Below are positions 19,244 through 29,603 of a stretch of DNA of 64,000 nucleotides, one piece after another. Origin of the DNA: Shewanella phaeophyticola (GTDB lineage: Bacteria; Pseudomonadota; Gammaproteobacteria; Enterobacterales; Shewanellaceae); assembly GCF_025398315.1 (NCBI RefSeq), contig NZ_JAODOQ010000001.1, positions 4,216,001-4,280,000 on the forward strand, read 5' to 3'. The notes beneath the pieces are model-generated. The model saw only the letters and a program-made list of their open reading frames with translations, had not been told where the DNA came from and did no database searches. Within the stretch, counting starts at the first letter, position 1; every line of letters starts with the position of its first letter. Made by a program: the position numbers and the translations under genes.

Positions 19244-19932
19244 TAAGGATTCTGTTTAGGTTGTACTGCGACCATGTTAACAATTGAATGACATTCTGGC
19301 ATAAGTTCGCCATTGGTCAAACTGTAAACTTTACTTGTAACTGGCACTTGAGTCAGGGTCGCTAAAGCTTGATTAAAATCTTGATGGTATGATTTGGCCA
19401 ATTCAAAATGAATTTCAACCCTATCAGTAAACACTTTATCAATAACCACGCCATCATGTTGATTAACTAAATATTCTACATCGGTTAATTGCGCATAATG
19501 ACACACTAAACTCGTTGGGTAGCGTATATGTTTTATTTGCGTTTGTACTTGAGGCAATCCTTGCTTAATCCCTGAGGTATAAGCACGAACTAACCCTCCC
19601 ACACCCAACTTGGTACCACCAAAGTAACGCACAACAATTGCACCAAGCTCACCAATATTCGCTCCCTGCAGGCACGCTAACATGGGTTTTCCGGCACTAC
19701 CCGACGGTTCACCATCATCGCTCGCCCCCATATCAATGGTATTTTCAGGGCTGCCAGCCACAAAAGCATAACAATAATGACTCGCTCCTGGATATTGTAA
19801 CTTTATGTCAGTAAGCGCTAACTTCATTTGTTGTTGATTTGGACAATGAAACAACAAAGAGATAAAGCGGCTATGCTTTATCTCTTCCTCTATCAACACG
19901 TTAGCTTGAGGTATTAAATATGACTCAATCAA
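19243..19932 (-). CDS. yigZ: YigZ/IMPACT family protein
   Basis: A 229-aa protein with an N-terminal UPF0029/IMPACT domain (EEEIKHSRFISLLFHCPN, HYCYAFVAG, SDDGEPSGSAGKPML, VVRYFGGTKLGVGGLVRAY) and a C-terminal ferredoxin-like domain. The eukaryotic IMPACT relatives bind GCN1; the bacterial role is unclear. Its start overlaps the pepQ stop by 8 bp and its stop overlaps the trkH start, so pepQ-yigZ-trkH-hemG forms one tightly coupled operon, the same order as in E. coli. Confidence 0.92.
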   Translation of the reverse strand: MIESYLIPQANVLIEEEIKHSRFISLLFHCPNQQQMKLALTDIKLQYPGASHYCYAFVAGSPENTIDMGASDDGEPSGSAGKPMLACLQGANIGELGAIVVRYFGGTKLGVGGLVRAYTSGIKQGLPQVQTQIKHIRYPTSLVCHYAQLTDVEYLVNQHDGVVIDKVFTDRVEIHFELAKSYHQDFNQALATLTQVPVTSKVYSLTNGELMPECHSIVNMVAVQPKQNP

Positions 19933-21244
19933 CTAAACCAAACTCTCTTGTCATGTTCTCGACCTGGTTTTGATGCACGATTACATTATCTTCTATTCTG
20001 ATCCCACCAAAAGGACGCAGTTCATCAACCGTTTTCCAGTTAATCATTTGTTTTGCAGACGGCGATAATTGTTCAAGTAAGCTGTCAATAATATAAATTC
20101 CCGGCTCAACTGTCAGTACTTGATTTGCGGCTAATACTCGAGTGCAGCGTAAAAATGGATGCGCGTCTGGCGCAGCAATGTGCGTACCGCGCTCATCATG
20201 AGCATAACCGCCCATATCATGCACTTGCAAGCCTAACATATGCCCTAAGCCATGAGGGAAAAAAGCACTGGTAATGCCTTGTACAACTAATTGCTCAACG
20301 GTGCCGGTTGCAAGTTCAAAATCAACGAGTATTTGGCCAATATGCTCATGTGTCGCAATATGTAAATCAACATATTTAACCCCGGGTTTCATCTGTTCAA
20401 TAATGGCGAGTTGCACTTTATTAAGCGCGACAATCAATTGATAAAAACGGTTTTTCTCAAAAGCATAAGTACGTGTAATATCAGCAGCATATCCATGAAA
20501 ATTAGCACCCGCATCAATCAAAAAAGATAACCTTTGTTCAGGTTTAGTATGCTCAAGTGCGGTGTAATGTAAAATCGCAGAATTTTGATTTAATGCCACA
20601 ATATTGCCATAGGGAACATCATTTTCACCTTGGCCGATTTCCAATAAATAGCACTGCTGAATTTCGAACTCACTCGCCCCATTATAAAACGCATTTTTGG
20701 CCGCTAAATGGCCTTTAACGGCAATTTGGTTGGCGCGGCGCAAACACTCAAGCTCATACTGTGTTTTATCAGCGCGATGATAATGTAAGTAATTCATCAC
20801 AGCATCAGGGTTACGGGCTGTAAAACCTAACACATCAGCCACATCTAAGTGCTCACCGATATAGGCTCATGCGGTCATATTTTTAGGTAAGTAATCAGCA
20901 ATACGATCAGGCTTTGTTAATAACTGAATATTAAAATGTTCTGTCCAAAAAGTTTGTGGCACATCATTCACTTTATGCCAAAAATCTACCGGACGATAAA
21001 ACACTAAAGTCGGCTTGTCTTGTCCATTAGCAATTACCCAACAGTTAGGGGTGTCTAAAATTGGCAGCCAAGCTTTAAATTGTGGATTGACTTTAAAGGG
21101 GTAATTTAGGTCATCTAAAAATTGTCTATGAGGTTGTCCCGAGTGAATCACAATGCCGGCAAGGTTTTCACGCTGACAAATATCAGCAACACGACGATTA
21201 AGCTCGGTAATATGCGCATGATATAGATGGGCTAACTGATCCAT
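19925..21244 (-). CDS. pepQ: Xaa-Pro dipeptidase PepQ (in-frame stop)
   Basis: Metallopeptidase of the M24 pita-bread family that hydrolyses X-Pro dipeptides. Metal ligands are visible in LIDAGANFHGYAADITRTY (two Asp), FFPHGLGHMLGLQVHD (His), LTVEPGIYI (Glu) and GGIRIEDN (Glu). An in-frame TGA at 20867-20869 lies where the family has Trp (T-A-W-A-Y-I-G): GCATGAGCC is read, GCATGGGCC expected. Without the stop it is 439 aa, close to E. coli PepQ. It is first gene of the pepQ-yigZ-trkH-hemG unit. Confidence 0.92.
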
Positions 21245-21319
21245 AGATTGTCCCTTTGATAAGTTTTAACCCAATAAGTCTATCACAAACTAAAAAACTC
21301 ATCGCTAGATGATAAAAAA

Positions 21320-21335
21320 TTAAACGGCCGTTTAA
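21320..21335. promoter_or_regulatory. 16-bp palindrome upstream of fadB (fatty-acid regulator-like operator)
   Basis: TTAAACGGCCGTTTAA is a perfect palindrome about 145 bp upstream of fadB. The AAAC-N4-GTTT core resembles sites bound by the fatty-acid-responsive TetR regulator PsrA in gammaproteobacteria. The assignment is by resemblance and position only. Confidence 0.4.
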
Positions 21336-21478
21336 ATTGGGTGTTGTAATTTTTCTCATTTAGTCGCACACTGACAATCAATTGGTCAATAGATGGCCTA
21401 AACTGCTGTGAATTGAGCTTGATAACTGCACAGTAAATAAGATGTGGAAGTCGCTTTTAAGCAATAAGGAAGCAAGCA

Positions 21479-23628
21479 ATGATCTACCAAAGCCCTACCA
21501 TTCAGGTTGAGTTACTTGAAGATAATATTGCCAAACTGTGTTTTAACGCACCCGGTTCGGTAAACAAGTTCGACAGAGAAACTCTAGCCTCATTTGATGC
21601 TGCATTAGACAGCATAAAGCAAAACACCAATATCAAAGCGTTATTGCTGACATCAGCAAAAAGCACCTTTATTGTTGGTGCTGATATCACTGAATTTTTG
21701 AGTCTATTCCAGCAGGATGATGCGACGTTACAAGCTTGGGTTGAACAAGCTAACGCGGTATTTAATAAGCTTGAAGACCTACCATTCCCTACAGCCTCAG
21801 CGGTTAATGGATTTGCATTGGGCGGCGGTTTCGAAACCATTTTAGCAACCGACTTACGTATTGCAGATACCAATGCACGTGTTGGCTTACCAGAAACTAA
21901 ACTGGGGATTATCCCTGGTTTTGGTGGCACAGTGCGTTTACCACGTGTTATCGGTGCAGATAATGCCGTTGAGTGGATCACTACAGCAAAAGATCAACGC
22001 CCGGCAGATGCATTAAAAGTTGGCGCCATTGACGCCGTGGTTGCGCCAGAACATTTAGAAGCAGCAGCACTACAAATGTTGCACGATGCATTAAATGGCA
22101 GCATTGACTGGCAAACACGTCGCACTAAAAAGCAATCAGCACTTCAGTTACCAAAGCTTGAAGCCATGATGTCTTTTGCTACCGCGAAAGGCATGGTGTT
22201 CTCTGTTGCGGGTAAACATTATCCAGCACCAATGGCTGCTGTGAATGTGGTTGAGCAAGCTGCAGGTTTAGATCGCGACGGTGCATTAAAAGTTGAAGCG
22301 CAAGCGTTTATCAAGCTAGCTAAAACAGATGTAGCCCAAGCACTAATTGGTATTTTCTTAAATGACCAGTTTGTAAAAGGTAAAGCCAAAAAAGCCAGCA
22401 AACTGGCTAAAGATGTTAACCAGGCAGCTGTATTGGGTGCAGGTATCATGGGCGGTGGTATTGCATACCAAAGTGCCAGTAAAGGCACGCCAATCGTGAT
22501 GAAAGACATCGCCCAGCCTGCATTAGATTTAGGCTTAAATGAAGCGGCTAAAATTCTATCAACACAAGTTGCTCGCGGCCGCTCTACCCCAGAAAAAATG
22601 GCTAAGGTACTTAACAACATCACTCCATCGCTTGATTATGCCGCCATTAAAGATAGCGACATTGTAGTAGAAGCAGTTGTTGAGCACCCTAAAGTGAAAG
22701 CAACCGTATTAGCTGAAGTTGAAAATTTTGTATCTGAAGATGCCATCATTGCTTCAAATACATCAACAATATCAATTAACTTGCTAGCAAAAAGCCTTAA
22801 AAAGCCTGAGCGTTTCTGCGGCATGCATTTCTTTAATCCTGTGCATAAAATGCCATTAGTTGAAGTTATCCGCGGCGAGCACAGTTCAGACGAAACCATT
22901 GCATCGGTTGTCGCTTACGCAAGCAAAATGGGTAAAACACCAATCGTAGTAAACGACTGCCCAGGCTTCTTCGTTAACCGCGTGTTGTTCCCATACTTCG
23001 CTGGCTTTAGTGGCCTGCTTGCTGAAGGTGCTGACTTTGCCGCTGTTGATAAAGTCATGGAAAAACAATTTGGCTGGCCAATGGCGCAGCATACTTACTT
23101 GACGTTGTCGGCTTAGATACCGGCCACCACGCACAAGCGGTTATGGCTGAGGGGTTCCCTGATCGCATGGGTAAAAATGGCAAAGACGCTATCGATATTA
23201 TGTTTGAAAACAAGCGTCTAGGTCAGAAAAACACCAAAGGTTTCTATGCTTACTCAGTTGACCGTCGTGGAAAACCGAAAAAAGATATAGATCCTACAAG
23301 CTACGAATTATTAAGCGCTGAGTTTGGCGCATTAAAGGCCTTTGAGTCAGATGACATAATCGCTCGCTGTATGATCCCAATGATCATCGAAACGGTTCGT
23401 TGTTTAGAAGAAGGCATTATTGCATCACCTGCTGAAGGCGATATGGGTCTCGTTTACGGTATTGGTTTCCCTCCATTCCGTGGTGGTGTATTCCGTTACA
23501 TAGATACCATGGGCGTAGCCAATTTTGTTGCCCTAGCAGACAAATTCGCACATCTTGGTGGCTTATATCAAGTTACCGACGCAATGCGCGAACTTGCAGC
23601 CAACAACGGTAGTTACTACCAAGCCTAA
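21479..23628 (+). CDS. fadB: Fatty acid oxidation complex alpha subunit FadB (frameshift)
   Basis: Multifunctional enoyl-CoA hydratase / 3-hydroxyacyl-CoA dehydrogenase of beta-oxidation. The N-terminal crotonase part has IVGADITEF and GFALGGGFE. The dehydrogenase part has the NAD loop VLGAGIMGGGIAYQSA and GMHFFNPVHKMPLVEVI. The frame breaks at 23083-23087: WPM is followed by GGCGCAGCA where ATGGGCCCAGCA restores WPMGPAYLLDVVGLD. The corrected length is about 716 aa. It is followed 22 bp later by fadA, and the two subunits form the complex. Confidence 0.93.
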
Positions 23629-23650
23629 TCAGTGGGAAAGGAATTAAATC

Positions 23651-24815
23651 ATGAAACAAGCTGTTATCGTAGACTGCATTCGTACCCCTATAGGCCGCTC
23701 TAAGGCTGGGGTATTTAGAAATGTACGTGCAGAAACATTGTCTGCAGAATTAATGAAAGCACTACTAGTGCGTAATCCACAATTAGACCCAAACGACATC
23801 GAAGATGTGATTTGGGGTTGTGTACAGCAAACGCTTGAGCAAGGATTCAACATCGCTCGTAATGCTGCATTAATTGCTGGTATTCCAAAAACGGCAGGTG
23901 CTGTAACTGTAAACCGTCTATGTGGTTCATCAATGGACGCATTACATCAAGCTGCTCGAGCCATTATGACTGGCCAAGGTGACACTTTCATTATTGGTGG
24001 TGTTGAGCACATGGAGCCACGTACCAATGAACCACGGTGTTGATTTTCATCCGGGTATGGCAAACCGCGTAGCAAAAGCATCTGGCATGATGGGCTTAAC
24101 CGCTGAAATGCTGGGTAAAATGCACGGTATCACTCGTGAACAACAAGATGCATTTGCCGTACGTTCACATCAACGTGCACATGCAGCAACCATTGAAGGT
24201 CGCTTCGCTAAAGAAATTTGGGGCATTGAAGGCCATGATGCAAACGGTGCATTAATTAAAGTGATGACTGATGAAGTGATTCGTCCTGAAACATCATTAG
24301 AATCTTTAGCCGGTTTACGCCCAGCATTCGACCCTGCAAACGGTACGGTAACCGCAGGTACGTCATCTGCATTATCTGACGGCGCTTCTGCAATGTTGGT
24401 TATGGAAGAATCTAAAGCGCGCGCTTTAGGGCTAACCATCCGTGCACGTATTCGCTCAATGGCGGTTGCCGGTTGTGATGCTGCAATTATGGGTTATGGC
24501 TCAGTTCCTGCTACCAAGAAAGCATTAGCCCGTGCAGGCTTGTCAGTTGCCGATTTAGATCTTATCGAACTAAACGAAGCCTTTGCGGCTCAGTCTTTAC
24601 CTTGTGTTAAAGATCTTGGCTTACAAGATGTTGTCGATGAAAAGATTAACCTTAACGGCGGCGCAATTGCACTAGGTCATCCATTAGGGTGTTCTGGTGC
24701 ACGTATCTCAACTACGCTAATAAACTTAATGGAAGAAAAAGATGCTACGCTTGGTCTTGCCACTATGTGTATTGGTTTAGGTCAAGGTATCGCGACAGTA
24801 TTTGAGCGTGTATAA
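23651..24815 (+). CDS. fadA: 3-ketoacyl-CoA thiolase FadA (frameshift)
   Basis: Beta-oxidation thiolase, partner of FadB. The nucleophilic cysteine lies in VNRLCGSSMDALHQAA (about residue 91). The catalytic His and second Cys are in NLNGGAIALGHPLGCSGAR and TMCIGLGQG. The frame breaks at 24013-24018, where ATGGAGCCACGTA is read and ATGGGCCACGTA restores VEHMGHVPMNHG. The corrected length is 387 aa, identical to E. coli FadA. Confidence 0.93.
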
Positions 24816-24867
24816 AAATCGTTTAATTAAAAAACTGAGCCAAACTTAGTTTACGAATAAACACTAT

Positions 24868-24894
24868 AAACGAGCCAATTTGGCTCGTTTTTTT
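24868..24894 (+). terminator. Rho-independent terminator after fadBA
   Basis: AAACGAGCCAA / TTGGCTCGTTT stem with minimal loop followed by a T run, 53 bp after the fadA stop. Confidence 0.85.
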
Positions 24895-24922
24895 ATTTTT
24901 AAATTTTTTCTGCTTTGGCTAA

Positions 24923-24938
24923 TGTTCCACGTGAAACA
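24923..24938. promoter_or_regulatory. parS: parS site (ParB binding)
   Basis: TGTTCCACGTGAAACA matches the conserved bacterial chromosomal parS consensus at every constrained position. It is intergenic, about 25 kb from oriC and 28 kb from parAB. Confidence 0.85.
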
Positions 24939-25069
24939 TGTTCTATGAAAATTTAAAAACAATTCAAAAACGAAACAAATCGACATATGTTAGCAAAACT
25001 CAAACTTGGCAAGTATTACTGACAAGAGTAATATTGGCGCAATTACACTGGTAAAATAGATTTTATTCA

Positions 25070-25315
25070 ATGACCGATATATTTGCTCAAGCACAACATC
25101 AACTCGACGCACTTGGCCTTCGTTGCCCTGAGCCCGTAATGATGATCCGCAAAACCGTTCGTAAAATGACAGAGGGCGAAACCTTACTTGTTATCGCTGA
25201 TGACCCCGCGACCACAAGAGATATTCCAAGTTTTTGTGAGTTTATGAATCACACATTAATTGCCAGTGACACCAGCAAAACACCCTATCATTACCTACTC
25301 AAAAAAGGACTTTAG
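25070..25315 (+). CDS. tusA: Sulfurtransferase TusA
   Basis: An 81-aa SirA/TusA protein with the conserved CPxP motif (LRCPEPVMMIRKTVR) holding the persulfide-carrying cysteine near residue 19. In E. coli TusA relays sulfur from IscS to the TusBCD complex for 2-thiolation of tRNA wobble uridines. It is followed 4 bp later by a MOSC-domain gene, a family also tied to sulfur handling, so the two are likely co-transcribed. Confidence 0.92.
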   Translation: MTDIFAQAQHQLDALGLRCPEPVMMIRKTVRKMTEGETLLVIADDPATTRDIPSFCEFMNHTLIASDTSKTPYHYLLKKGL

Positions 25316-25318
25316 ATC

Positions 25319-25762
25319 ATGGCCATCACATTGGAAGCCATCGCATACAAAACAGCAAAGCGTGGTGTAATGAAACCGACATTTTGTGCCAATGTGACTT
25401 TAGAGCGTGGTGTAGAAAATGATGTATTTGGCCGCCCAGGTAAACGCCAAGTGACCGTTATGTCTCAACAACAATGGCAACTTGCCTGCAAGCAAATTAA
25501 TGCCAATCTGGATTGGCTCACTCGTAGAGCAAACTTATTAATTGATGGCCATCAATTTAGTGCCGAAGATGTTGGTAAAATCATTTCAATTGGTACCGAT
25601 CTTCAGCTGCAAATAACCGGTGAAACTGACCCATGTAAAAAGATGGAAATGGCTCACCCGGGTTTAGAACAGGCACTTTTACCAGACTGGCGTGGAGGTG
25701 TGACTTGTCGAGTCATTCAAGCTGGTTTAATTCAACCTGATGACCTAGTCACCGTAGCGTAA
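25319..25762 (+). CDS. MOSC-domain protein
   Basis: A 147-aa stand-alone MOSC (MOCO sulfurase C-terminal) domain protein. The region ITGETDPCKKMEMAHPGL carries the conserved cysteine typical of MOSC proteins, thought to carry sulfur for delivery. The upstream part has VFGRPGKRQVTVMS, as in small bacterial MOSC proteins. The acceptor is unknown. It is coupled with tusA upstream. A MITE-like element begins 10 bp after its stop. Confidence 0.75.
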   Translation: MAITLEAIAYKTAKRGVMKPTFCANVTLERGVENDVFGRPGKRQVTVMSQQQWQLACKQINANLDWLTRRANLLIDGHQFSAEDVGKIISIGTDLQLQITGETDPCKKMEMAHPGLEQALLPDWRGGVTCRVIQAGLIQPDDLVTVA

Positions 25763-25771
25763 AAAGATACT

Positions 25772-26064
25772 AGGGTCTGTTGAACTTTGCTGTTTTAATT
25801 TTGTTCGAGTTAAAAACGTTTTATTCGAGGCGAATTGATTGATGCCTAGTAATCTAAGCAACTCTTTATTTGCAAAGAATCATTCAACAAAGAGTAAAAC
25901 GTTTTTAGCCGAACCTTTCAGGTAGCGTTTGTTGGCCATTTTTACTGCGTTATCGACTTTTTATGTAGAATAACTACACCTCAAAGTCTCTGCCGCGCAG
26001 TTATATATGTGAGTAAAGACCAACAATTCGCTGCAAAAACAATCTTGAAAGATCAACAGACCCT
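25772..26064. repeat. MITE-like element with terminal inverted repeats
   Basis: A 293-bp non-coding stretch begins AGGGTCTGTTGAACTTT and ends with the inverse of AGGGTCTGTTGATCTTTC. An inner inverted pair (GTTAAAAACGTTTTA near the left, TAAAACGTTTTTAGC near the middle) adds more fold-back. It has no open frame of note, suggesting a non-autonomous miniature transposable element. No target duplication is obvious. Confidence 0.65.
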
Positions 26065-26330
26065 TGGTAACTCATTTTTATTTAAGCTTCACCCTTTAAA
26101 CTCGCCTCCCATCTCTCTATGCCCAGTAATGATTAATGGGTATCTATGTTAATTTCTGTCATCAATTGAAACAGATTTGTTGTACACCTTATCGATAATT
26201 TGTGCGATAAAGGAACCTCTAAAATGACACGTTGCTGTATTTAAGTGTGCAAAGTCATCAATATCTAATACAAAAAAATCGAAACAGGTTGATTCCACTA
26301 AAATCTAAAACCAAACGGATAATCTAATTT
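26065..26330. other. Intergenic region upstream of TolB-amidohydrolase
   Basis: Together with the repeat before it, this completes a 568-bp gene-free stretch. I see only AT-rich sequence and no clear promoter, hairpin or small gene. Confidence 0.5.
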
Positions 26331-29300
26331 ATGTTTACATCAAAATTGACACCTATTTATGCAGCAATAGTCCTATCACTCGGCATGAACACCATAAGTA
26401 TTGCCGCTGAAGATGACGTAACGAAATGGCAAGTTAACTCACCAGAAAATGCTCCATTGCAACAAATTGACATTAATGTCACAGAAGGCACCTGGATGAA
26501 TGTCAATGTATCACCTGACGGCAAACATATCGTGTTTGACCTATTAGGTGATATTTATCAAATGCCAATTTCTGGTGGCGAAGCCAAGCCACTTGCACAA
26601 GGTATCGCCTGGCAAATGCAGCCTGTTTACAGCCCAGATGGTAAATACATTGCTTTTACCAGCGATGAAGATGGCGGTGATAATATCTGGATTATGGATG
26701 CAGATGGATCAAATCCACACCCTGTCACCAAAGAAACCTTTCGATTACTCAACAGCCCAGCATGGAGCCCAGACTCGCAATACCTTGTTGCTCGCAAGCA
26801 TTACACAGGTACCCGCAGCTTAGGCGCAGGTGAAGTATGGATGTACCACCTTGCTGGTGGTGAAGGCGTTAAATTAACCGAACGACCAAACGAGCAAAAA
26901 GACTTAGGTGAACCAGCCTACTCGCCAGATGGCCGCTATATTTACTTTAGCCAGGACGCAACGCCAGGAAAAACCTTTCACTACTCTAAAGACTCAGTAA
27001 AAGGTATTTATAAAATTAAGCGTTATGACACCCAAACTGGCGATATCGAAGTATTGATTGAAGGTACCGGTGGCGCAATCCGTCCAACCCCAAGCCCTGA
27101 TGGCAAAACATTAGCATATATTAAGCGCGATGGATTTCAGTCAACGCTTTACTCACTGGATTTAAAGTCAGGTGCGGAGACAAAACTCTACGATAAGCTT
27201 GATCGCGATATGCAAGAAACCTGGGCGATTCATGGTGTTTACCCAACAATGTCGTGGATCAAAGACAACAAGCACATAGTGTTTTGAGCCAAGGAAAAAT
27301 TAACAAAATTGATGTCGACAGCAAAAAGGTCAGCAACATTCCATTTAGCATTAAAGGCCAACGCGACGTCCAGCCGGCTGTTCGTTTCACGCAAAATCTA
27401 GATCAAGATGAGTTCGACGTAAAAATGTTACGTATGGCTCAAGTCTCACCGAACGGCGAAAAAGTTGTATTCGAAGCCTTAGGCAAAATTTGGATACGCG
27501 ATATTAACGGTGGTAAACATAAGCGCCTTACTCGTTTAGATGATGATATAAACGAACTGTTCCCGCAGTGGTCGCGCGATGGCAAAGACATTGTATTCAC
27601 AACCTGGAACGATCAACAACAAGGCACTGTTAGTGTAGTTAGCGCTCGAGGCGGAAAAGCCAAAGTACTAACCAGCGAACCGGGGAAATACGTTGAACCA
27701 ACCTTTTCGCCTGATGGCGATTACATTGTTTACCGTAAAGCCCGTGGCGGATACATGACGCCACGCACCTGGTCACAAGAGCCTGGCTTATATAAAGTCG
27801 ATATCAAAGGTAAACACAGTACCAAACTAACTGCCAGCGGCCATCAACCGCAATTTGGTGCTGACTCGGATCGAGTGTATTTTATGGATTTTGGTAAAAC
27901 CCCTGAGTTTGCCTCAATCGGTATGAATGGTTTTGAAAAGCGTACCCATTACACCAGTGACCACGCAACAGAGTTTCGTATATCGCCAAATGGTGAACAC
28001 CTAGCCTTTGCTGAACGCTTTAGAGTATACGTAACCCCGTTTGCCAAGCACGGCGAAACCATTGCCATTGGATCTAAAGCCACTAACTTACCGATTAGCC
28101 AGCTAAGTGCTCGTGCAGGTGAAAGCATTAGCTGGAATGCTAAAAACAACCAACTATATTGGACATTGGACCAGAGCTATATCAAGCTGATGTTGACACT
28201 CAATACAGCAAATCGGACAAAAAAGTAGAACCGAAAGTGACAGCCATTGGCTTTAAAGATAAAGCAGATGTTCCACGTGGAACTGTGGTATTTGTCGGTG
28301 GTAAGGTCATTACCATGGAAAATGACCAAGTCATTGACAATGGCGTTGTCATTGTAAAAGACAATAAAATTAGCCAAGTTGGTGGTGCGACATTAGCTAT
28401 TCCGGATAACGCACAGGTTATCGATATAAGCGGTAAAACCATTATGCCTGGGTTATTTGATGCCCATGCACATGGTGGACAGGCTGATGATGAAATTATT
28501 CCTCAACAAAACTGGGCATTGTATTCTGGCTTGTCGCTAGGGGTAACATCTATTCATGACCCATCAAATGATACTACCGAAATCTTTGCAGCATCTGAAC
28601 AACAAAAAGCAGGAAAAATTGTTGAATCACGTATTTTCTCGACAGGTACCATTTTATATGGCGCAAACCTACCGGGTTACACCTCACACGTAGATTCTTT
28701 AGATGATGCAAAATTTCATTTAGAACGTCTTAAAAAAGTTGGCGCATTTAGTGTGAAAAGTTACAACCAACCTCGTCGAGATCAACGTCAGCAAATTATT
28801 GCCGCAGCGCGTGAGCTCGAAATGATGGTCGTCCCTGAGGGTGGCAGCTTATTGCAACACAACTTAACTATGGCTGCAGATGGGCACACAACATTAGAGC
28901 ACTCATTACCGGTCGCATCTATTTACAGTGACATTAAACAATTTTGGAGCCAAACCAAAGTTAACTACACGCCAACACTTGTTGTTTCGTATGGTGGTAT
29001 ATCAGGTGAACATTACTGGTACGACAAAACAGATGTCTGGGCTCACCCTCGTTTAAGCATGTATGTACCGCATGAGATTTTAGATGCACGCTCAATGCGC
29101 AGAACCACAGCACCAGATGAGCACTATAACCACTTTAATGTTGCAAGAGTGGCTAATGAGCTCAACGAATTAGGTGTTAAAGTTAATATTGGCGCCCATG
29201 GTCAACGCGAAGGGTTAGCGGCTCATTGGGAAATGTGGATGTTCGCACAAGGCGGCATGAGCAATATGGATGTACTCAAAACGGCAACCATTAACCCTGC

Positions 29301-29514
29301 AACCACTTTCGGCATGGATCATCAATTAGGTTCAATTAAGCCAGGTAAATTAGCCGACCTTATTGTCATTGACGGCGATCCATTAACTGATATCCGTATT
29401 ACCGATAAAGTGACCTACACCATGATAAACGGTAAGTTATTTAACTCAGAAACAATGAACGAATTAAATGGTGATAAGCAAAAACGTAAGGCGTTTTTCT
29501 TTGAAAAGATCTAG
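26331..29514 (+). CDS. Exported TolB-propeller / amidohydrolase fusion protein (two frameshifts)
   Basis: About 1061 aa when restored. A signal peptide (IYAAIVLSLGMNTISIAAED) leads into WD40-like TolB beta-propeller repeats, seen as repeated SPDGKHIVF, SPDGKYIAFTSDEDG and SPDGRYIYFS. The second half, after about residue 640, is an amidohydrolase with the metal motif GLFDAHAHGG, then LEHSLP, GAHGQ and GKLADLIVIDGDP. Breaks occur at 27285-27290 (TTTTGAGCC read where Trp-Ala TGGGCC fits) and 28168-28172 (TTGGACCAG read where Leu-Gly-Pro TTGGGCCCAG fits). It is probably a periplasmic peptidase or hydrolase; the substrate is unknown. A parS-like site lies inside the coding region. Confidence 0.82.
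28269..28284. promoter_or_regulatory. parS: parS-like site inside a coding region
   Basis: TGTTCCACGTGGAACT differs from a perfect palindromic parS only at the last base. It encodes part of ADVPRGT in the TolB-amidohydrolase gene, so it is maintained within coding sequence. Confidence 0.7.
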
Positions 29515-29543
29515 CTCTCTCATTCTATTGATGTAAATTAAGT

Positions 29544-29575
29544 AAAAAGGGTGTTCCACGTGGAACACCCTTTTT
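29544..29575. terminator. Perfect 32-bp palindrome: bidirectional terminator containing a parS site
   Basis: A 16-bp arm AAAAAGGGTGTTCCAC and its exact complement with no spacer. It lies between convergent genes (amidohydrolase on plus, tag on minus) with A/T ends on both sides, as for a bidirectional terminator. The inner 16 bp are the parS site. Confidence 0.8.
29552..29567. promoter_or_regulatory. parS: parS site (perfect palindrome)
   Basis: TGTTCCACGTGGAACA is a perfectly symmetric parS sequence, at the exact centre of the terminator palindrome. Confidence 0.85.
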
Positions 29576-29603
29576 TATTAACCATAATAAATATTACCGA
29601 TAA

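Noticed and set aside
22219..22623. Long antisense open frames inside fadB, glyS, gyrB and others
   Set aside because: They are low-complexity shadows of strongly coding genes on the other strand and resemble no known family.
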